A stretch of DNA of 64,000 nt. Source: Peptococcaceae bacterium BRH_c8a (GTDB lineage Bacteria; Bacillota; Desulfotomaculia; Desulfotomaculales; Desulfallaceae). The DNA lies in the NCBI GenBank assembly GCA_000961575.1, contig LADP01000021.1, positions 1-64,000 of the forward strand, given 5' to 3'. The notes under the pieces were generated by a model that was given only the letters and a program-made list of their open reading frames with translations, did not search any database and was not told the DNA's origin. Below, piece by piece: positions 1 through 8,631 of the stretch (position 1 is the stretch's first letter; each line of letters opens with the position of its first letter). Position numbers and translations under genes: made by a program.

Positions 1-498
1 TTTGTCCAGGAATAAACCTGCTGATAGGATACCTGAAATTTCTGGGCTGTTTCAGCATAATTGGATTGATGTTCAATGCAGTATTTAACGATTTCAACTC
101 GTTCATCGAAAGTTGTTGCTCGTCCTTTGGTCATGGCGGCTACTCCTCCTGTCCCTGAGCTTTTCAACGTCTCATGACCAGTATACTTCATCACCCAGTG
201 ACGTAGTTGACGAGTTGATTTAATCCCATAGCGCTTGCATATCTCCATGTAAGAGCCAGCGCCAACCAGATAATCTTTGACCGCTGCATCTTTTAATTCT
301 GCGGGATAGGCGCTATTCTTGGATGCACTAAGTAGTCCTTCTGGCCCTAATGATTGATAAGTCTGAAGCCATTGTTGGACAGATGAAATGTGAACATCAA
401 GTACGGTGGCTAAATGATTTAATGAATCTTCTCCACGGAGATATTTTTCAATCGTTGCAATCTTTTCTGATCCTGATATTTTGCCTTTGCGACCCATA
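1..498 (-). CDS. IS3-family (IS150-type) transposase OrfA, truncated by the window edge
   Basis: This ORF reads without a stop from an ATG at 498 to the window edge, giving 166 codons. It has two helix-turn-helix units. The first spans about residues 10-50 and contains a KYLRGEDSLNHLA segment. The second begins near residue 125 with TTFDERVEIVKYCIEH and runs to YQQVYSW. This double-HTH layout is typical of OrfA of IS150-like IS3 elements, which binds the transposon ends and is joined to the catalytic OrfB by programmed frameshifting. OrfB would lie beyond the left edge. A GGAGGAGC Shine-Dalgarno lies just upstream of the start. A strong hairpin precedes it. Base composition is lower in GC than in the neighbouring genes, as expected for an acquired element. 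Confidence 0.85.
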
Positions 499-514
499 AA
501 AAAAGCTCCTCCTC

Positions 515-551
515 GTGGTAGACAGTTTTTGTTTTTCAAACTGTCTACCAC
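515..551 (-). repeat. Hairpin at the 5' end of the IS element
   Basis: A perfect 14-bp inverted repeat (515-528 with 538-551) around a 9-nt loop lies 17 nt upstream of the transposase start. It is flanked by gctcctcc/gggggagc sequences that extend the symmetry. It probably lies at or near the element's terminal repeat. A hairpin here could also limit read-through expression of the transposase. The exact element end, somewhere near 560, cannot be fixed without a second copy. Confidence 0.6.
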
Positions 552-614
552 AGGGGGAGCATATCAGATTGCCCCCGGGGTTTGTTCTACCTAGGTGGGT
601 GCTTAACCGAGCAA

Positions 615-1232
615 TTAACCGTTGTTGTTGAGAGGCGGGCATTGGGGCGGGAACAGTACCGGCGGGCATACGAAGGGAGGCCCGGGGGCAACTTGTTCGC
701 ACACGACGGGCTGACAGAAACCGAAACTGGGTACCAGTAGTTTTACTAGTGCCAAGGACTGAATCACGATGCACAGGTCGAAGGTGCAGCATACTTCTTC
801 ACCCATGATTAGGCAGGGCCCACAGGAGGCATTTACAACTGCGCACACCGTCTGGGTGCCTTCGGGGGCGCACAGTACCACTGTCTTGGTGAAGCCGAAA
901 ATGCGTTTTTGGTTAAAAATTACGTTACCTTCTGGGTTTGTGATTGTTACCTTGGCCTTAATGGTTACTGAAAAAGTGACATTGGCCCGCCCTTGCTCAT
1001 TGGGTTCGCCACGCTCAATTTCTTCGCAGGTTGTATCCTTTATCCTGCAGGCGATTGTTGAACCGGGGGGGATAGTTAGGGTACCAAGCGGAAAACAGTT
1101 GTTCTCCCGCCGCTCGGACTGGAAGCAAAAATCGTAAACCTTAAATGTTTCGATGCAGACAACTTCCAATTGCCGGTTGTTGAAATTTAGCCCTTGAAGT
1201 TCCACAGAATCGAGGTCACTCTTGCCTACCAT
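615..1232 (-). CDS. Cysteine-rich protein, possible spore-surface protein
   Basis: This 205-residue protein has no signal peptide or membrane segment and about 17 cysteines, including CGPC and VCC motifs and a Cys/Pro-rich tail ending in NNNG. Near the N terminus it has the pattern C-x4-KVYDFCFQ (residues about 26-38), which resembles the CI..KVYD..Q signature I associate with spore-coat or exosporium proteins of Firmicutes. That assignment is inference. The centre reads as beta-strand-rich (VTFSVTIKAKVTITNP). A good Shine-Dalgarno (AGGAGGG) precedes the ATG. The gene is monocistronic, with the IS element downstream and a divergent gene upstream. Structural spore proteins cross-linked by disulfides (Ena, CsxA, CotY types) are the class to compare it with. 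Confidence 0.6.
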   Translation of the reverse strand: MVGKSDLDSVELQGLNFNNRQLEVVCIETFKVYDFCFQSERRENNCFPLGTLTIPPGSTIACRIKDTTCEEIERGEPNEQGRANVTFSVTIKAKVTITNPEGNVIFNQKRIFGFTKTVVLCAPEGTQTVCAVVNASCGPCLIMGEEVCCTFDLCIVIQSLALVKLLVPSFGFCQPVVCEQVAPGPPFVCPPVLFPPQCPPLNNNG

Positions 1233-1402
1233 TAAATAACCCTCCTGTTATTAAAGTGTTAATATGGTTTAATCTTCTTATAATGTATGTAGGTTTTACG
1301 AATGATGTGTCATTATTTCCCACATAAAATAAGAAAATTACGAACCATAATCGACCTGCGTTAGTATTATGGATTAAAGAATTTCAATATGGGGTGAATA
1401 TA

Positions 1403-2047
1403 ATGCCGTGGCTCTGGAGACCCCTGTGGGGAACTGTTTGGATCGATGGTGACCGGGCCGGTAAAGGAAATGATGGGGGCTCGGGAGGCGGAATAGAGGG
1501 GAAGGAAAATGCAGCCAGGGAAGGTGAACAACAGGTGAAGAATCGGGGAAGCATGCCTAAATGGGGCGTCTATGTAGGAAGAAGTGCTTTTTATAATCCC
1601 TACCAGACCAGTAAAAAGCCGCCGTCAAAAGAACAGGAGTCAGAATTTACCCGGTCTGATGATGCTGCTGATGAAGTCATAGAAGAAAAAGCTCAGTCGG
1701 TTGAAGAAGCTGTAGGTGAAGTCATAGAAGAAAAAGCTCAATCGGTTGAAGAAGCTATTGATGAAGTCACAGAAGAAAAAGAAATAGGGCAGCAGGTGCA
1801 AAAAACAGGGCATAGCAATCAAATCATCGAATCTATGTCCCGGCAGTTTGAAGAGGTCAGCCCAGGTGTGTTTCAGTTCAAAAGACCAACCGTTCCGACC
1901 AGGTGGAGAGCCCAGACGATTACCGGTACGCGGCAATCGATGCAGGCTGACGCAGCTTGGTACCGGTCGGCATTACCGACTGCTATTGCGGACTACCATC
2001 AGGTAGGCCAAACCCGGGACGGGTTGCCTATTTACTCTTTTAAATGA
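1403..2047 (+). CDS. Hypothetical protein with acidic tandem repeats
   Basis: I do not recognise this 214-residue protein. The ATG at 1403 is preferred over an upstream alternative because a GGGGTGA Shine-Dalgarno at 1391-1397 sits five bases before it. The N terminus contains a Gly-rich stretch. Residues about 90-130 hold nearly three copies of a 14-residue unit, IEEKAQSVEEAVGEV, encoded by 42-bp direct repeats, and predicted to be acidic and helical. The C-terminal third is basic and aromatic (FKRPTVPTRWRAQ) and ends in YSFK. There are no membrane segments. A strong terminator follows within 15 bases, so the gene is transcribed alone. Its neighbour encodes the possible spore-surface protein, but nothing in the sequence ties it to spores. 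Confidence 0.6.
   Translation: MPWLWRPLWGTVWIDGDRAGKGNDGGSGGGIEGKENAAREGEQQVKNRGSMPKWGVYVGRSAFYNPYQTSKKPPSKEQESEFTRSDDAADEVIEEKAQSVEEAVGEVIEEKAQSVEEAIDEVTEEKEIGQQVQKTGHSNQIIESMSRQFEEVSPGVFQFKRPTVPTRWRAQTITGTRQSMQADAAWYRSALPTAIADYHQVGQTRDGLPIYSFK
1674..1790 (+). repeat. 42-bp tandem repeat inside the hypothetical gene
   Basis: Almost three direct copies of a 42-bp unit (gaagtcatagaagaaaaagc and following) differ at only a few bases. They keep the reading frame and encode the acidic helical repeat. Such short, nearly identical units are prone to copy-number change by slippage. Confidence 0.8.
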
Positions 2048-2057
2048 GGGAAATAAC

Positions 2058-2082
2058 AAAAGCCGGCAGGTTGCCGGCTTTT
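2058..2082 (+). terminator. Rho-independent terminator after the repeat protein gene
   Basis: An 11-bp perfect stem (AAAAGCCGGCA with TGCCGGCTTTT) and a 3-nt loop run into T residues. The symmetrical A/T flanks mean it could also act in the opposite direction, for the minus-strand CAP gene. Confidence 0.85.
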
Positions 2083-2148
2083 ATCTTTAGGTGAGGCTTT
2101 ATGTCATTATGAACGACTGCGGTTTCAGATCATCTGCACGAAGTTTAA

Positions 2149-3075
2149 TTAATTACCTAAAAACAACTGGGTTACATATACTCCACCGGGAGTGCTAACA
2201 ATACCGATTCCGATGGTGTCGTGCCGTGAATCCAGAATATTGGCCCGGTGTCCCGCGCTGTTCATAAGCAGACCGTGGGCTCTGGTTACCGTAGCGGATT
2301 TGGCAATATTTTCGGCACCCATTACCCTGGCGCTGATGCCTGCTTTTTTCTCCATGTCATAAGCGGAACCGTACGTGGGAGAGGTATGGCTAAAATAATT
2401 GTTTTGGTACATATCCTGGCTTTTTTGACGGGCCAGGTTGACCAGACGAGAATCCACCTTAAAGGCGGGTAGCCCGGCTTTAATTCTTTCTTGGTTCACC
2501 AGATCAAGCATCTGCTTTTCGCCGGCCGCCATTGAACCCACGTCACCAGGGTTGCTGGCTGGTGGAGGAGTAGGTTCCGGTGTAGGTGTCGGTGCTGGTG
2601 CCGGTGTAGGTACAGGTTCCGGTACCGGTGCTGGTGTAGGTGTAGGTGCAGGTGTAGGTACAGTCCCAGTGCCGCCCGTGTTTCCGGGGTAAGTGTAAAA
2701 ATTGCCTCTGTTATTGTTAAAGCGAGAGTAATAATCCGTCCGGCTATTGTATGGGGCGGGTTGACTAATATTCGGTGTTGACGGCGTTGTTGGTTCTGTT
2801 GGTGCTGTTGGTGTTGACGGAGTCGCCGGCGTTGTTGGCTCTGTTGGCTCTGTTGGTTCTGTTGGTGCTGTCGGTGTAGACGGTGTCGCCGGAGTCGTCG
2901 GTGTAGTTGGCGTAGGGGCGGCGATAGCGGTACCCGTGCCAAGCCTGAACTGATCGCGAAGAGCGTTATACTGGGAAGCTGACAGTAAGGCGTCGGCAGT
3001 CCCCACATTAAGCGTTACACCAATAATTAATGCGAATGCCACCATGTAAATTCTCCTGCTGATTTTAGAAACCAT
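2149..3075 (-). CDS. Secreted CAP-domain (SCP/PR-1, YkwD-like) protein
   Basis: A 308-residue exported protein. Residues 1-30 form a signal peptide (MVSKISRR, hydrophobic core, cleavage near ADA). Residues about 55-175 are low-complexity linkers, first Thr/Pro/Glu repeats (TPTAPTEPTEP), then Pro/Thr/Ala/Val repeats, with a short Asn/Tyr-rich block (SRFNNNRGNFYTYP) between them. The C-terminal domain (about 180-308) is a CAP domain with the hallmarks LVNQERIKAGLPAF, the HT of FSHTSPTYG, GAENIA and HRANILDSRHDTIGIG. Relatives such as YkwD occur widely in spore formers, and some CAP proteins are spore-coat or wall associated. The molecular activity is unsettled. A perfect Shine-Dalgarno (GGAGGTTAGCAC) supports the ATG. 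The repeated linker codons are close to perfect repeats, so linker length may vary between strains. Confidence 0.85.
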   Translation of the reverse strand: MVSKISRRIYMVAFALIIGVTLNVGTADALLSASQYNALRDQFRLGTGTAIAAPTPTTPTTPATPSTPTAPTEPTEPTEPTTPATPSTPTAPTEPTTPSTPNISQPAPYNSRTDYYSRFNNNRGNFYTYPGNTGGTGTVPTPAPTPTPAPVPEPVPTPAPAPTPTPEPTPPPASNPGDVGSMAAGEKQMLDLVNQERIKAGLPAFKVDSRLVNLARQKSQDMYQNNYFSHTSPTYGSAYDMEKKAGISARVMGAENIAKSATVTRAHGLLMNSAGHRANILDSRHDTIGIGIVSTPGGVYVTQLFLGN

Positions 3076-3318
3076 GTGCTAACCTCCTTCTGGTTAATAA
3101 GTTGTTGGCGTTAGATTCCTTATTGTAATTTAATCTGTTAGTTTGATCAAAACTAGGATTTTTACAATATGGTTAATGAGGACAAGTTGTTGGTTGGAAC
3201 TAACGAAAGTACAGCCTTATTCTTAAAAGGAGGTCGCCATACCACATTATGCTAACCCGAAACCGGTCGTGAAAGCGAAAATGGGGACATAATTATACTA
3301 CTAAATTTTGACGCCTAA

Positions 3319-4410
3319 CTACTTGACGTCTTTTTTACCGGTTGTCCGGCCGGTGATTATTGCCGTGAGTAGCAAAAACGCGGGCAGCACAAGTGAAATA
3401 AAAAGGAGATAACCGGATATTTGCAGGCTTATGCTTTGATACTCCGCAACACTTTTAAGTATGATTAGCGATAGGCTCAAAATTATTACCGCTAACGGCA
3501 TGATGAGAAAATTGTGTTTAACCAACTTAAACCACTGGGCAGTGCCGTGGGCTAATATGTAAAGCAAGAAGGAAATCTTGATAAAGGATCCGATGATCCA
3601 GATGGTTGTTATCACCACGTCCAGTCGGAGCACCCTTGATATTTCGATCAATAAAACTGCGCTGTAAAAGGGAAAAAAAAGTGTGGGGCTGATATCGCCA
3701 AAGGTTGCCACCACCACAAGGGATACCAAGAGTAGTATTAAGCTTGATATCAGAACGCTCACCATCGCAACTGATCGGGAGTGTTTTTGAGGGTACAGGA
3801 AAGGGATTACCATGCTCAGCACAATTACTTCCCCCAGCCAGTCGGCCACTTTTGCCGTTCCTGCCAGTAGCGGTTTGGTGCCATTTTCCAGTACGGGCAA
3901 GATATGAGCCAAACTAGTTTTGGGCATGGTGAAAACAATTATTGAAGCTAAAAGCACCGAAATGATGATTAATGGCAGGAAAATTTGGTTTACCCGGGCG
4001 ATAACCTCCAGACCGTACCGGGCGGTATAGGTGGCTACCAGGATACCGATGATGTTTATAGCCATCATGGGGGTGCCGACTAAAAGGGAACTGGAAATAA
4101 AAACACCAAAGTCCCATAGTGTTAAGGCGGCCAGGTAACCGAAAAATGTTAAAAACAGCGCGGATACCGTTTTGCCAATATATTTGCCCAGCAAGATTTC
4201 GGTGTATTCGATGATCGTTTCCCCGGGGAACCTTTGCCCCAAAAAAGAAATGGTTACCGCCATCACCAGTCCCACGGCCAGCCCCCCCAGGGTAGCCAGC
4301 CAGGCGTCGCGCCCGGCTATGGCGCCGGGCAATAGAATAATGGCCGTCGAGGTGATAGTTGTTACCAGCAGCATGGCCCCCTGCAAAGGAGAAATTCTAA
4401 CTCGTTCCAT
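3319..4410 (-). CDS. Spore germination permease-like subunit (GerAB family), second copy of locus 1
   Basis: A 363-residue, ten-helix integral membrane protein of the GerAB/amino-acid permease superfamily. It has the typical start (residues about 4-35, with LLPGAIAGRDAW), the RFPGETIIEYTE loop, YGLEVIARVNQIFLP near 130-150, and ILPVLENGTKPLLAG. GerAB subunits sit in the spore inner membrane and in Bacillus contribute the germinant-binding part of the receptor. This is the last gene of a five-gene minus-strand operon and follows the small two-helix protein by 11 bases. It is more distant from the other AB of this operon than that AB is from the AB of locus 3, so this operon supplies two different B subunits. 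Nutrient specificity cannot be read from the sequence. Confidence 0.9.
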   Translation of the reverse strand: MERVRISPLQGAMLLVTTITSTAIILLPGAIAGRDAWLATLGGLAVGLVMAVTISFLGQRFPGETIIEYTEILLGKYIGKTVSALFLTFFGYLAALTLWDFGVFISSSLLVGTPMMAINIIGILVATYTARYGLEVIARVNQIFLPLIIISVLLASIIVFTMPKTSLAHILPVLENGTKPLLAGTAKVADWLGEVIVLSMVIPFLYPQKHSRSVAMVSVLISSLILLLVSLVVVATFGDISPTLFFPFYSAVLLIEISRVLRLDVVITTIWIIGSFIKISFLLYILAHGTAQWFKLVKHNFLIMPLAVIILSLSLIILKSVAEYQSISLQISGYLLFISLVLPAFLLLTAIITGRTTGKKDVK

Positions 4411-4421
4411 CTTTCACCCAC

Positions 4422-4643
4422 TCACTTTGGTGTTAACCATTCGGCAAATGGTTTGAAGATCATTTCTATAGGCTCGTTGGGGCTAGGCACCTGCAGGCCT
4501 AGTACCTGCGGTATGCTAAGAGCCATGCCGAAAAAGAGCAAAAACGCAAAAGCGGCAAGTTCCCGCCACATTTTTTCTTTGACCAGCCCGGGCACCTCAA
4601 GGGCTATGATAACCAGAAAAACCAACATCACTAAAATGATCAT
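4422..4643 (-). CDS. Small two-helix membrane protein of the germinant-receptor operon (possible D subunit)
   Basis: A 73-residue protein with two predicted membrane helices (residues about 2-18 and 28-45) joined by a short, charged loop, EVPGLVKEKMWRELAAF. The tail carries PSPNEPIEMIFKPFAEWL. The ATG at 4643 has a GAGGTG Shine-Dalgarno 6-7 bases upstream. It lies between gerAC and the second gerAB, 25 bases after the former. A clear homologue sits at the same place in locus 3 (24127-24354), with the matching core FEVPGLVRKKMWRELAAF. Small two-helix D subunits are known from some Bacillus receptor operons. Calling this one a D-like subunit is inference from size, topology and position. Confidence 0.75.
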   Translation of the reverse strand: MIILVMLVFLVIIALEVPGLVKEKMWRELAAFAFLLFFGMALSIPQVLGLQVPSPNEPIEMIFKPFAEWLTPK

Positions 4644-4668
4644 ATCTTGTGTACACCTCACGGCAGCA

Positions 4669-5898
4669 TTATTCTTCTTGGGAAACCCTGTTGGTGGTAA
4701 GGCCGGTGCGCCGTATGTGGGCCTCCACGGATATATGCACATCCGCAGCTGTAAATTCCTCATCCCAGCGGTCTTTTAAAGCCGGCCACTCATTGGGGTA
4801 TTTCCTATGCCAGGCATCGCCAAACCCGAATATATCAACCCCGTAAACCTGCCGGGCTTTTTCCAGGACGTCGCGGGATTTCTGTTCAATCCTGCGGGCC
4901 AGCGATTTTTCCAGGGCGGCAAAAATTTGCGGTTCGGTTATCTTTTCCATAGATTGCTGTTCCCATAGTTCCCCATCCATGCGCATTTTAACGTCAAACC
5001 AGATGTTTTGCCCGTCGTAATACGGTTCAACCTCGGTTGTGCCCCGGTCGATGCGGACAGAAAAATGTTTGCCCGGCTCGGTAGGGGAAGGAACGGTTAT
5101 TTCCCCTTCTTCCATCTCGTCCCTTAGCCAGAGCATACCCCTGGATTCCATCATATCCAGCCACCCCACCAACCGGTCGTCATTAAAGACTCCGGTGCCG
5201 GTGATGGTGATTTCGGCGTGCGTTTGGGTCCCGTGTGCCTGGTCGTGTTGGGCCCGGGGTATATTCTCTGCCATCCCCGGACCCTGAGGGCTTCCAGAGG
5301 TGGTAAGTTCAATGCGGGGCAGCACGGGGTTGGTGCCTTTGCTGGCCAGCATCATGCTTAAGTCCTTAAGCATGACCGGCACGCCCACCCCGGATCTGAC
5401 CATCGCCCCCACACCCTGGGCCGAAGTGGTTTCTAACTGGGAATGGCTGTTTAATACCTCTTTGGCTGCACCCCGGGACACCAAAACCCAAATTGTCTCT
5501 CGGGTGTCCGGTGAGCGGGAAAAAAAGTTAAGCACTTTGCGGATACCATCCCGGGCCATTTGTTCACCTAAAACCAGGATTACGGTATGTCCCCAGTATA
5601 ATTCCCGTGATACCTTGGCTTCCAGGTACCTCTGGGCATCATAAACTGTATCCCCGGTCTGGGAAATTACCCACACATTGTTTTGTTGCGCCCCGGTTGC
5701 CCGTTGCCCGGTGTCCCCGCCGCCAAAAGCGCTGGGCCTGGCTATCTGTACGGTCAGCAAAATTTGGCCGCCGGGCGCACTGTCAACGCCAGCTGCCAGC
5801 ACTATGGCCAGATCACCCAGCTCTTTGCGGCTCCAACAGCCGCCCAGCGAGGAAAGTAAGCCCAAAATTAACAGCAAACATAAGATTTTTTTAATCAT
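4669..5898 (-). CDS. Germinant receptor lipoprotein subunit (GerAC family)
   Basis: A 409-residue Ger(x)C protein. The N terminus is a lipoprotein signal with lipobox LGGC (Cys21), followed by WSRKELGDLAIVLAAGVD, the usual GerAC opening. Further family features are the Gly-rich FGGGDTGQ loop near residue 57, VLNFFSRSPDTRETIWVLVS, and the C-terminal VDIFGFGDAWHRKYPNEW followed by VEAHIRRTGLT. In Bacillus the C subunit is lipid-anchored on the outer face of the spore inner membrane and is needed for A and B function. Its start overlaps the upstream gerAB stop by four bases (ATGA), implying translational coupling. Confidence 0.92.
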   Translation of the reverse strand: MIKKILCLLLILGLLSSLGGCWSRKELGDLAIVLAAGVDSAPGGQILLTVQIARPSAFGGGDTGQRATGAQQNNVWVISQTGDTVYDAQRYLEAKVSRELYWGHTVILVLGEQMARDGIRKVLNFFSRSPDTRETIWVLVSRGAAKEVLNSHSQLETTSAQGVGAMVRSGVGVPVMLKDLSMMLASKGTNPVLPRIELTTSGSPQGPGMAENIPRAQHDQAHGTQTHAEITITGTGVFNDDRLVGWLDMMESRGMLWLRDEMEEGEITVPSPTEPGKHFSVRIDRGTTEVEPYYDGQNIWFDVKMRMDGELWEQQSMEKITEPQIFAALEKSLARRIEQKSRDVLEKARQVYGVDIFGFGDAWHRKYPNEWPALKDRWDEEFTAADVHISVEAHIRRTGLTTNRVSQEE

Positions 5899-6992
5899 TT
5901 GCCTTTAATTCCTCTGTTTTTTATTAATGCTATCCCCAGCAGCGCCGCCGGGAAACCGAATTCGAAGGTGGACAAGGCGTAAAAGGGCCAGTAGTGGGCG
6001 ATAAAACCAAACATTTCTAACGTGTTTCCGGCTATATTGATCGAAAGTGCCGTCAAAATGATCCCCACGGGCAGCACCAGCGGGCGGTAACTCTTAAGTT
6101 GCAGCAGTTGGGCGCTGCCCAGAACGATAATATAATAAAAAAAGGTTACCTTAAACAGGCCTCCCGCTACCCACACCGTCATGATTAACGGTTCCGGCCG
6201 CTCAATAACCCTGGCTAATGCAATTACCCGGGTCACGTTTAAGATGGGATAATTCATATTAGCCAAACCAGGCCCGAACACTGCCAGGCCCACGACCACC
6301 AGTAAAAAAAATATTAGCCCTAAAATAATGAATGTAAGGATTACAATTTTTCCGGCCTCCCCCGGTTTGGCCAGGAAGGGGATAACCATGGCAAAAGCAA
6401 TAATTTCACCATGCCAAGCCCAAGGAGCCAGCGAGCCCTTGAAAATTTCCAATCCGCCGGCCTCCAGCACGGGTTGAAACTTGGTCAGATCCATCTCGGG
6501 TATGACTAACAGAAACGTTAGCACCAGGGACACCATAATCCAGGGGAAAAAAATTTGGTTGGATCGGGCCAGCACCTCCAAGCCCAGTTTAATGATATAG
6601 GCGCTGATGGACAGGGCTATAGCGTTAACAGCAGTGATGGGAGTGCCGATTAAAAAAACGTCCACTAGAAAACCCCCGTACTCCCTGGTCATGATCGAAG
6701 TAATATGCGTAAAATATAGCAGGTACAAAAGCCCCAGGGCTTTACCGGGCCACCGGCCTATAATGTCCTCCAGGTATTGAATGAGTGTTTGGCCCGGATA
6801 CAGGGAGCTTAGCTTCACCGTAATCCAGGCTATGGGCAGCCCCAGCATGGTGGCCAGCAGTGCTGACAACCAACCGTCATGTCCGGCCTGGGCAGCCATG
6901 ATGGCCGGGGCGCTTAGTAAGGCCGTGGCGGCAACCATAATCACATTCAGGAATACGGCCTGCCAGGCGTCAATTTTGCCTCCTTCCAGCAT
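5895..6992 (-). CDS. Spore germination permease-like subunit (GerAB family), locus 1
   Basis: A ten-helix GerAB protein of 365 residues from the ATG at 6992 (MLEGGKID). That start lies eight bases after a GGGTGG Shine-Dalgarno and gives exactly the length of the locus 3 paralogue, which begins MLEQGKIS. A GTG at 7004 and an ATG at 6998 are in frame but poorly spaced. Shared features with the locus 3 AB include YPGQTLIQYLE, GLEVLARSNQ, and YRPLVLPVGIILTALSI near the C terminus. The gene overlaps the end of gerAA by 23 bases and the start of gerAC by four, so A, B and C are coupled. Confidence 0.92.
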   Translation of the reverse strand: MLEGGKIDAWQAVFLNVIMVAATALLSAPAIMAAQAGHDGWLSALLATMLGLPIAWITVKLSSLYPGQTLIQYLEDIIGRWPGKALGLLYLLYFTHITSIMTREYGGFLVDVFLIGTPITAVNAIALSISAYIIKLGLEVLARSNQIFFPWIMVSLVLTFLLVIPEMDLTKFQPVLEAGGLEIFKGSLAPWAWHGEIIAFAMVIPFLAKPGEAGKIVILTFIILGLIFFLLVVVGLAVFGPGLANMNYPILNVTRVIALARVIERPEPLIMTVWVAGGLFKVTFFYYIIVLGSAQLLQLKSYRPLVLPVGIILTALSINIAGNTLEMFGFIAHYWPFYALSTFEFGFPAALLGIALIKNRGIKGK

Positions 6993-8631
6993 CTGCATCA
7001 CCACCCTTTTGGGTGGTGCTTTGGGGAGGCTTGGGCCTCATCCCGGACACCTCTCGCACCGGGTTATTCTGCCCCACCAGGTGGGGGCGTTTTTTCATGG
7101 CCCACCAGGGTGCCCGTACGAACGAATCTTTTAGGTCCCCTGGAACCAGCGGGCCAATGGGGGCCAGGTAGGGCACGCCAAATGAGCGCAGGCTGGTCAT
7201 GTGTACCACGATAACGATTAGTCCCCCGATCAGCCCGAAGAGCCCGAACGAGGCGGCCAGGAACATTAGGGGAAACCGCAGCAGGCGAAAAGCGAGACTG
7301 CCGCTGTAATACACCACAAAGGAGGCCATGGCGGTAAGAGCCACCACAATGATCGTGGCACCTGCCACCAGCCCGGCCTGCACCGCAGCCTGGCCGACAA
7401 TCAACGCGGCCACAATGCTTATCGCCTGCCCCACTTGCCGGGGCAAACGGATGCCGGCCTCGCGGATGATTTCAAAAGCTATTTCCATCAGCAGGGCTTC
7501 GACAAAAACCGGGAAAGGTACGGCTTCCCGCTGGGCTGCTATGCTCAGCAACAGGGGCGTGGGCAGCATTTCCTGGTGAAAAGATATAATGGACACATAA
7601 AGTGAAGGCAGTGTCAGCGCGATAATCAAACTGCCGATGCGCAATAACCGCACAAAGGTAGTAAAAATGGACTGTTCGTAGTAATCCTCCGGCGTCTGGA
7701 TCGCTTCTACAAAAAAGTGAGGCACAGTTAACACCATGGGGGTGCCGTCCACGAAAATAGCCACCCGGCCCTCCAGCAAATTGGCGGCCACCCGGTCGGG
7801 CCGGTCGGTATAGCCTACGGTGGGAAACATGCTCATCGGGTTGTCCCGGATCAGTTCTTCAATGTAGCCCGACTCCAGGATGCCGTCAATTTTTATCCGG
7901 GCCAGCCTTTGTTTAACTTCTGTCACCAAGCCTTCGTTAACAATCCCCTTGAGATAAGCCACTGCGATATCGGTTCTGGTTACTTCTCCCAAGGTCAAGC
8001 TTTCAATTTTTAAATCTTTATTTTTGACTTTTCGTCGCAGAAGCGAGGTATTAGTGCGCAGCGTCTCCACGAAAGATTCCCGGGGCCCCCGAACCACGCC
8101 CTGAATTTGGGATTCCTCTATGGAACGGGCCTCCCAGCCCCGGCTGCCGTTAATTACGGCAGTAGCATGCCCGTCCACCAGCAGGATGGAATCACCCGAC
8201 AGGATTGCGTCCACCGCTTCTTGCAGCTTTTCAGTTTCTTTGACTTGGTGGACGCACAGACCCCTCATTTTCACATAATGCAGGGCGTTGGCCTTGGTAA
8301 TGGCGGTGTTGTCGGTAGCCGCGGGTACTTCCAGGGACAGGGCGCGCATAATCTGATCGCTTACCTGGGACTTATTGGTCAGCCCGTCGATATACACCAG
8401 GGCCAGCTTGATCTGCTCGCGTTGAGCAAAAAGAAATTCCCGGAAAACTACATCGCTGCAATCTGTAAAGATTTTTTTTAGATGACTTAAGTTTTCTTCT
8501 AAAGCAGGGCTCAAGAGCAAACTTTGGGTAGTTCGCTCTTTGTTGTCCCGGCTGCTTTCGCGGCTGTTCGGTCTCGCGTCTACCGAGCTGGTGCGTCCGG
8601 GCTTTTTGCGTCTTCGAGAGAAGAAAGCCAT
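6970..8631 (-). CDS. Germinant receptor subunit A (GerAA family), locus 1
   Basis: A 553-residue GerA-family protein. The basic N-terminal segment (MAFFSRRRKKPGR) leads to a soluble domain (about 40-300) with LVYIDGLTNKSQVS, VVRGPRESFVETLRTNTSLL and GRVAIFVDGTPMVL. The C-terminal half has membrane helices with the family signatures SFHQEMLPTPLLLSIAAQRE and FGVPYLAPIGPL. GerAA is the integral A subunit; in Bacillus it assembles into an oligomeric channel responding to germinant bound by GerAB. AAGGGGTAGATTT precedes the ATG. It is the first gene of the minus-strand AA-AB-AC-small-AB operon. A CATTATA box close to the start might be a sporulation -10, but the spacing is poor, so I do not call a promoter. 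Confidence 0.93.
   Translation of the reverse strand: MAFFSRRRKKPGRTSSVDARPNSRESSRDNKERTTQSLLLSPALEENLSHLKKIFTDCSDVVFREFLFAQREQIKLALVYIDGLTNKSQVSDQIMRALSLEVPAATDNTAITKANALHYVKMRGLCVHQVKETEKLQEAVDAILSGDSILLVDGHATAVINGSRGWEARSIEESQIQGVVRGPRESFVETLRTNTSLLRRKVKNKDLKIESLTLGEVTRTDIAVAYLKGIVNEGLVTEVKQRLARIKIDGILESGYIEELIRDNPMSMFPTVGYTDRPDRVAANLLEGRVAIFVDGTPMVLTVPHFFVEAIQTPEDYYEQSIFTTFVRLLRIGSLIIALTLPSLYVSIISFHQEMLPTPLLLSIAAQREAVPFPVFVEALLMEIAFEIIREAGIRLPRQVGQAISIVAALIVGQAAVQAGLVAGATIIVVALTAMASFVVYYSGSLAFRLLRFPLMFLAASFGLFGLIGGLIVIVVHMTSLRSFGVPYLAPIGPLVPGDLKDSFVRAPWWAMKKRPHLVGQNNPVREVSGMRPKPPQSTTQKGGDADAGRRQN

Noticed and set aside
2540-2930. Tandem triplet-rich repeats as a CRISPR or microsatellite array
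   Set aside because: They are the codons of the Pro/Thr/Glu linkers of the CAP-domain protein; there are no spacers.
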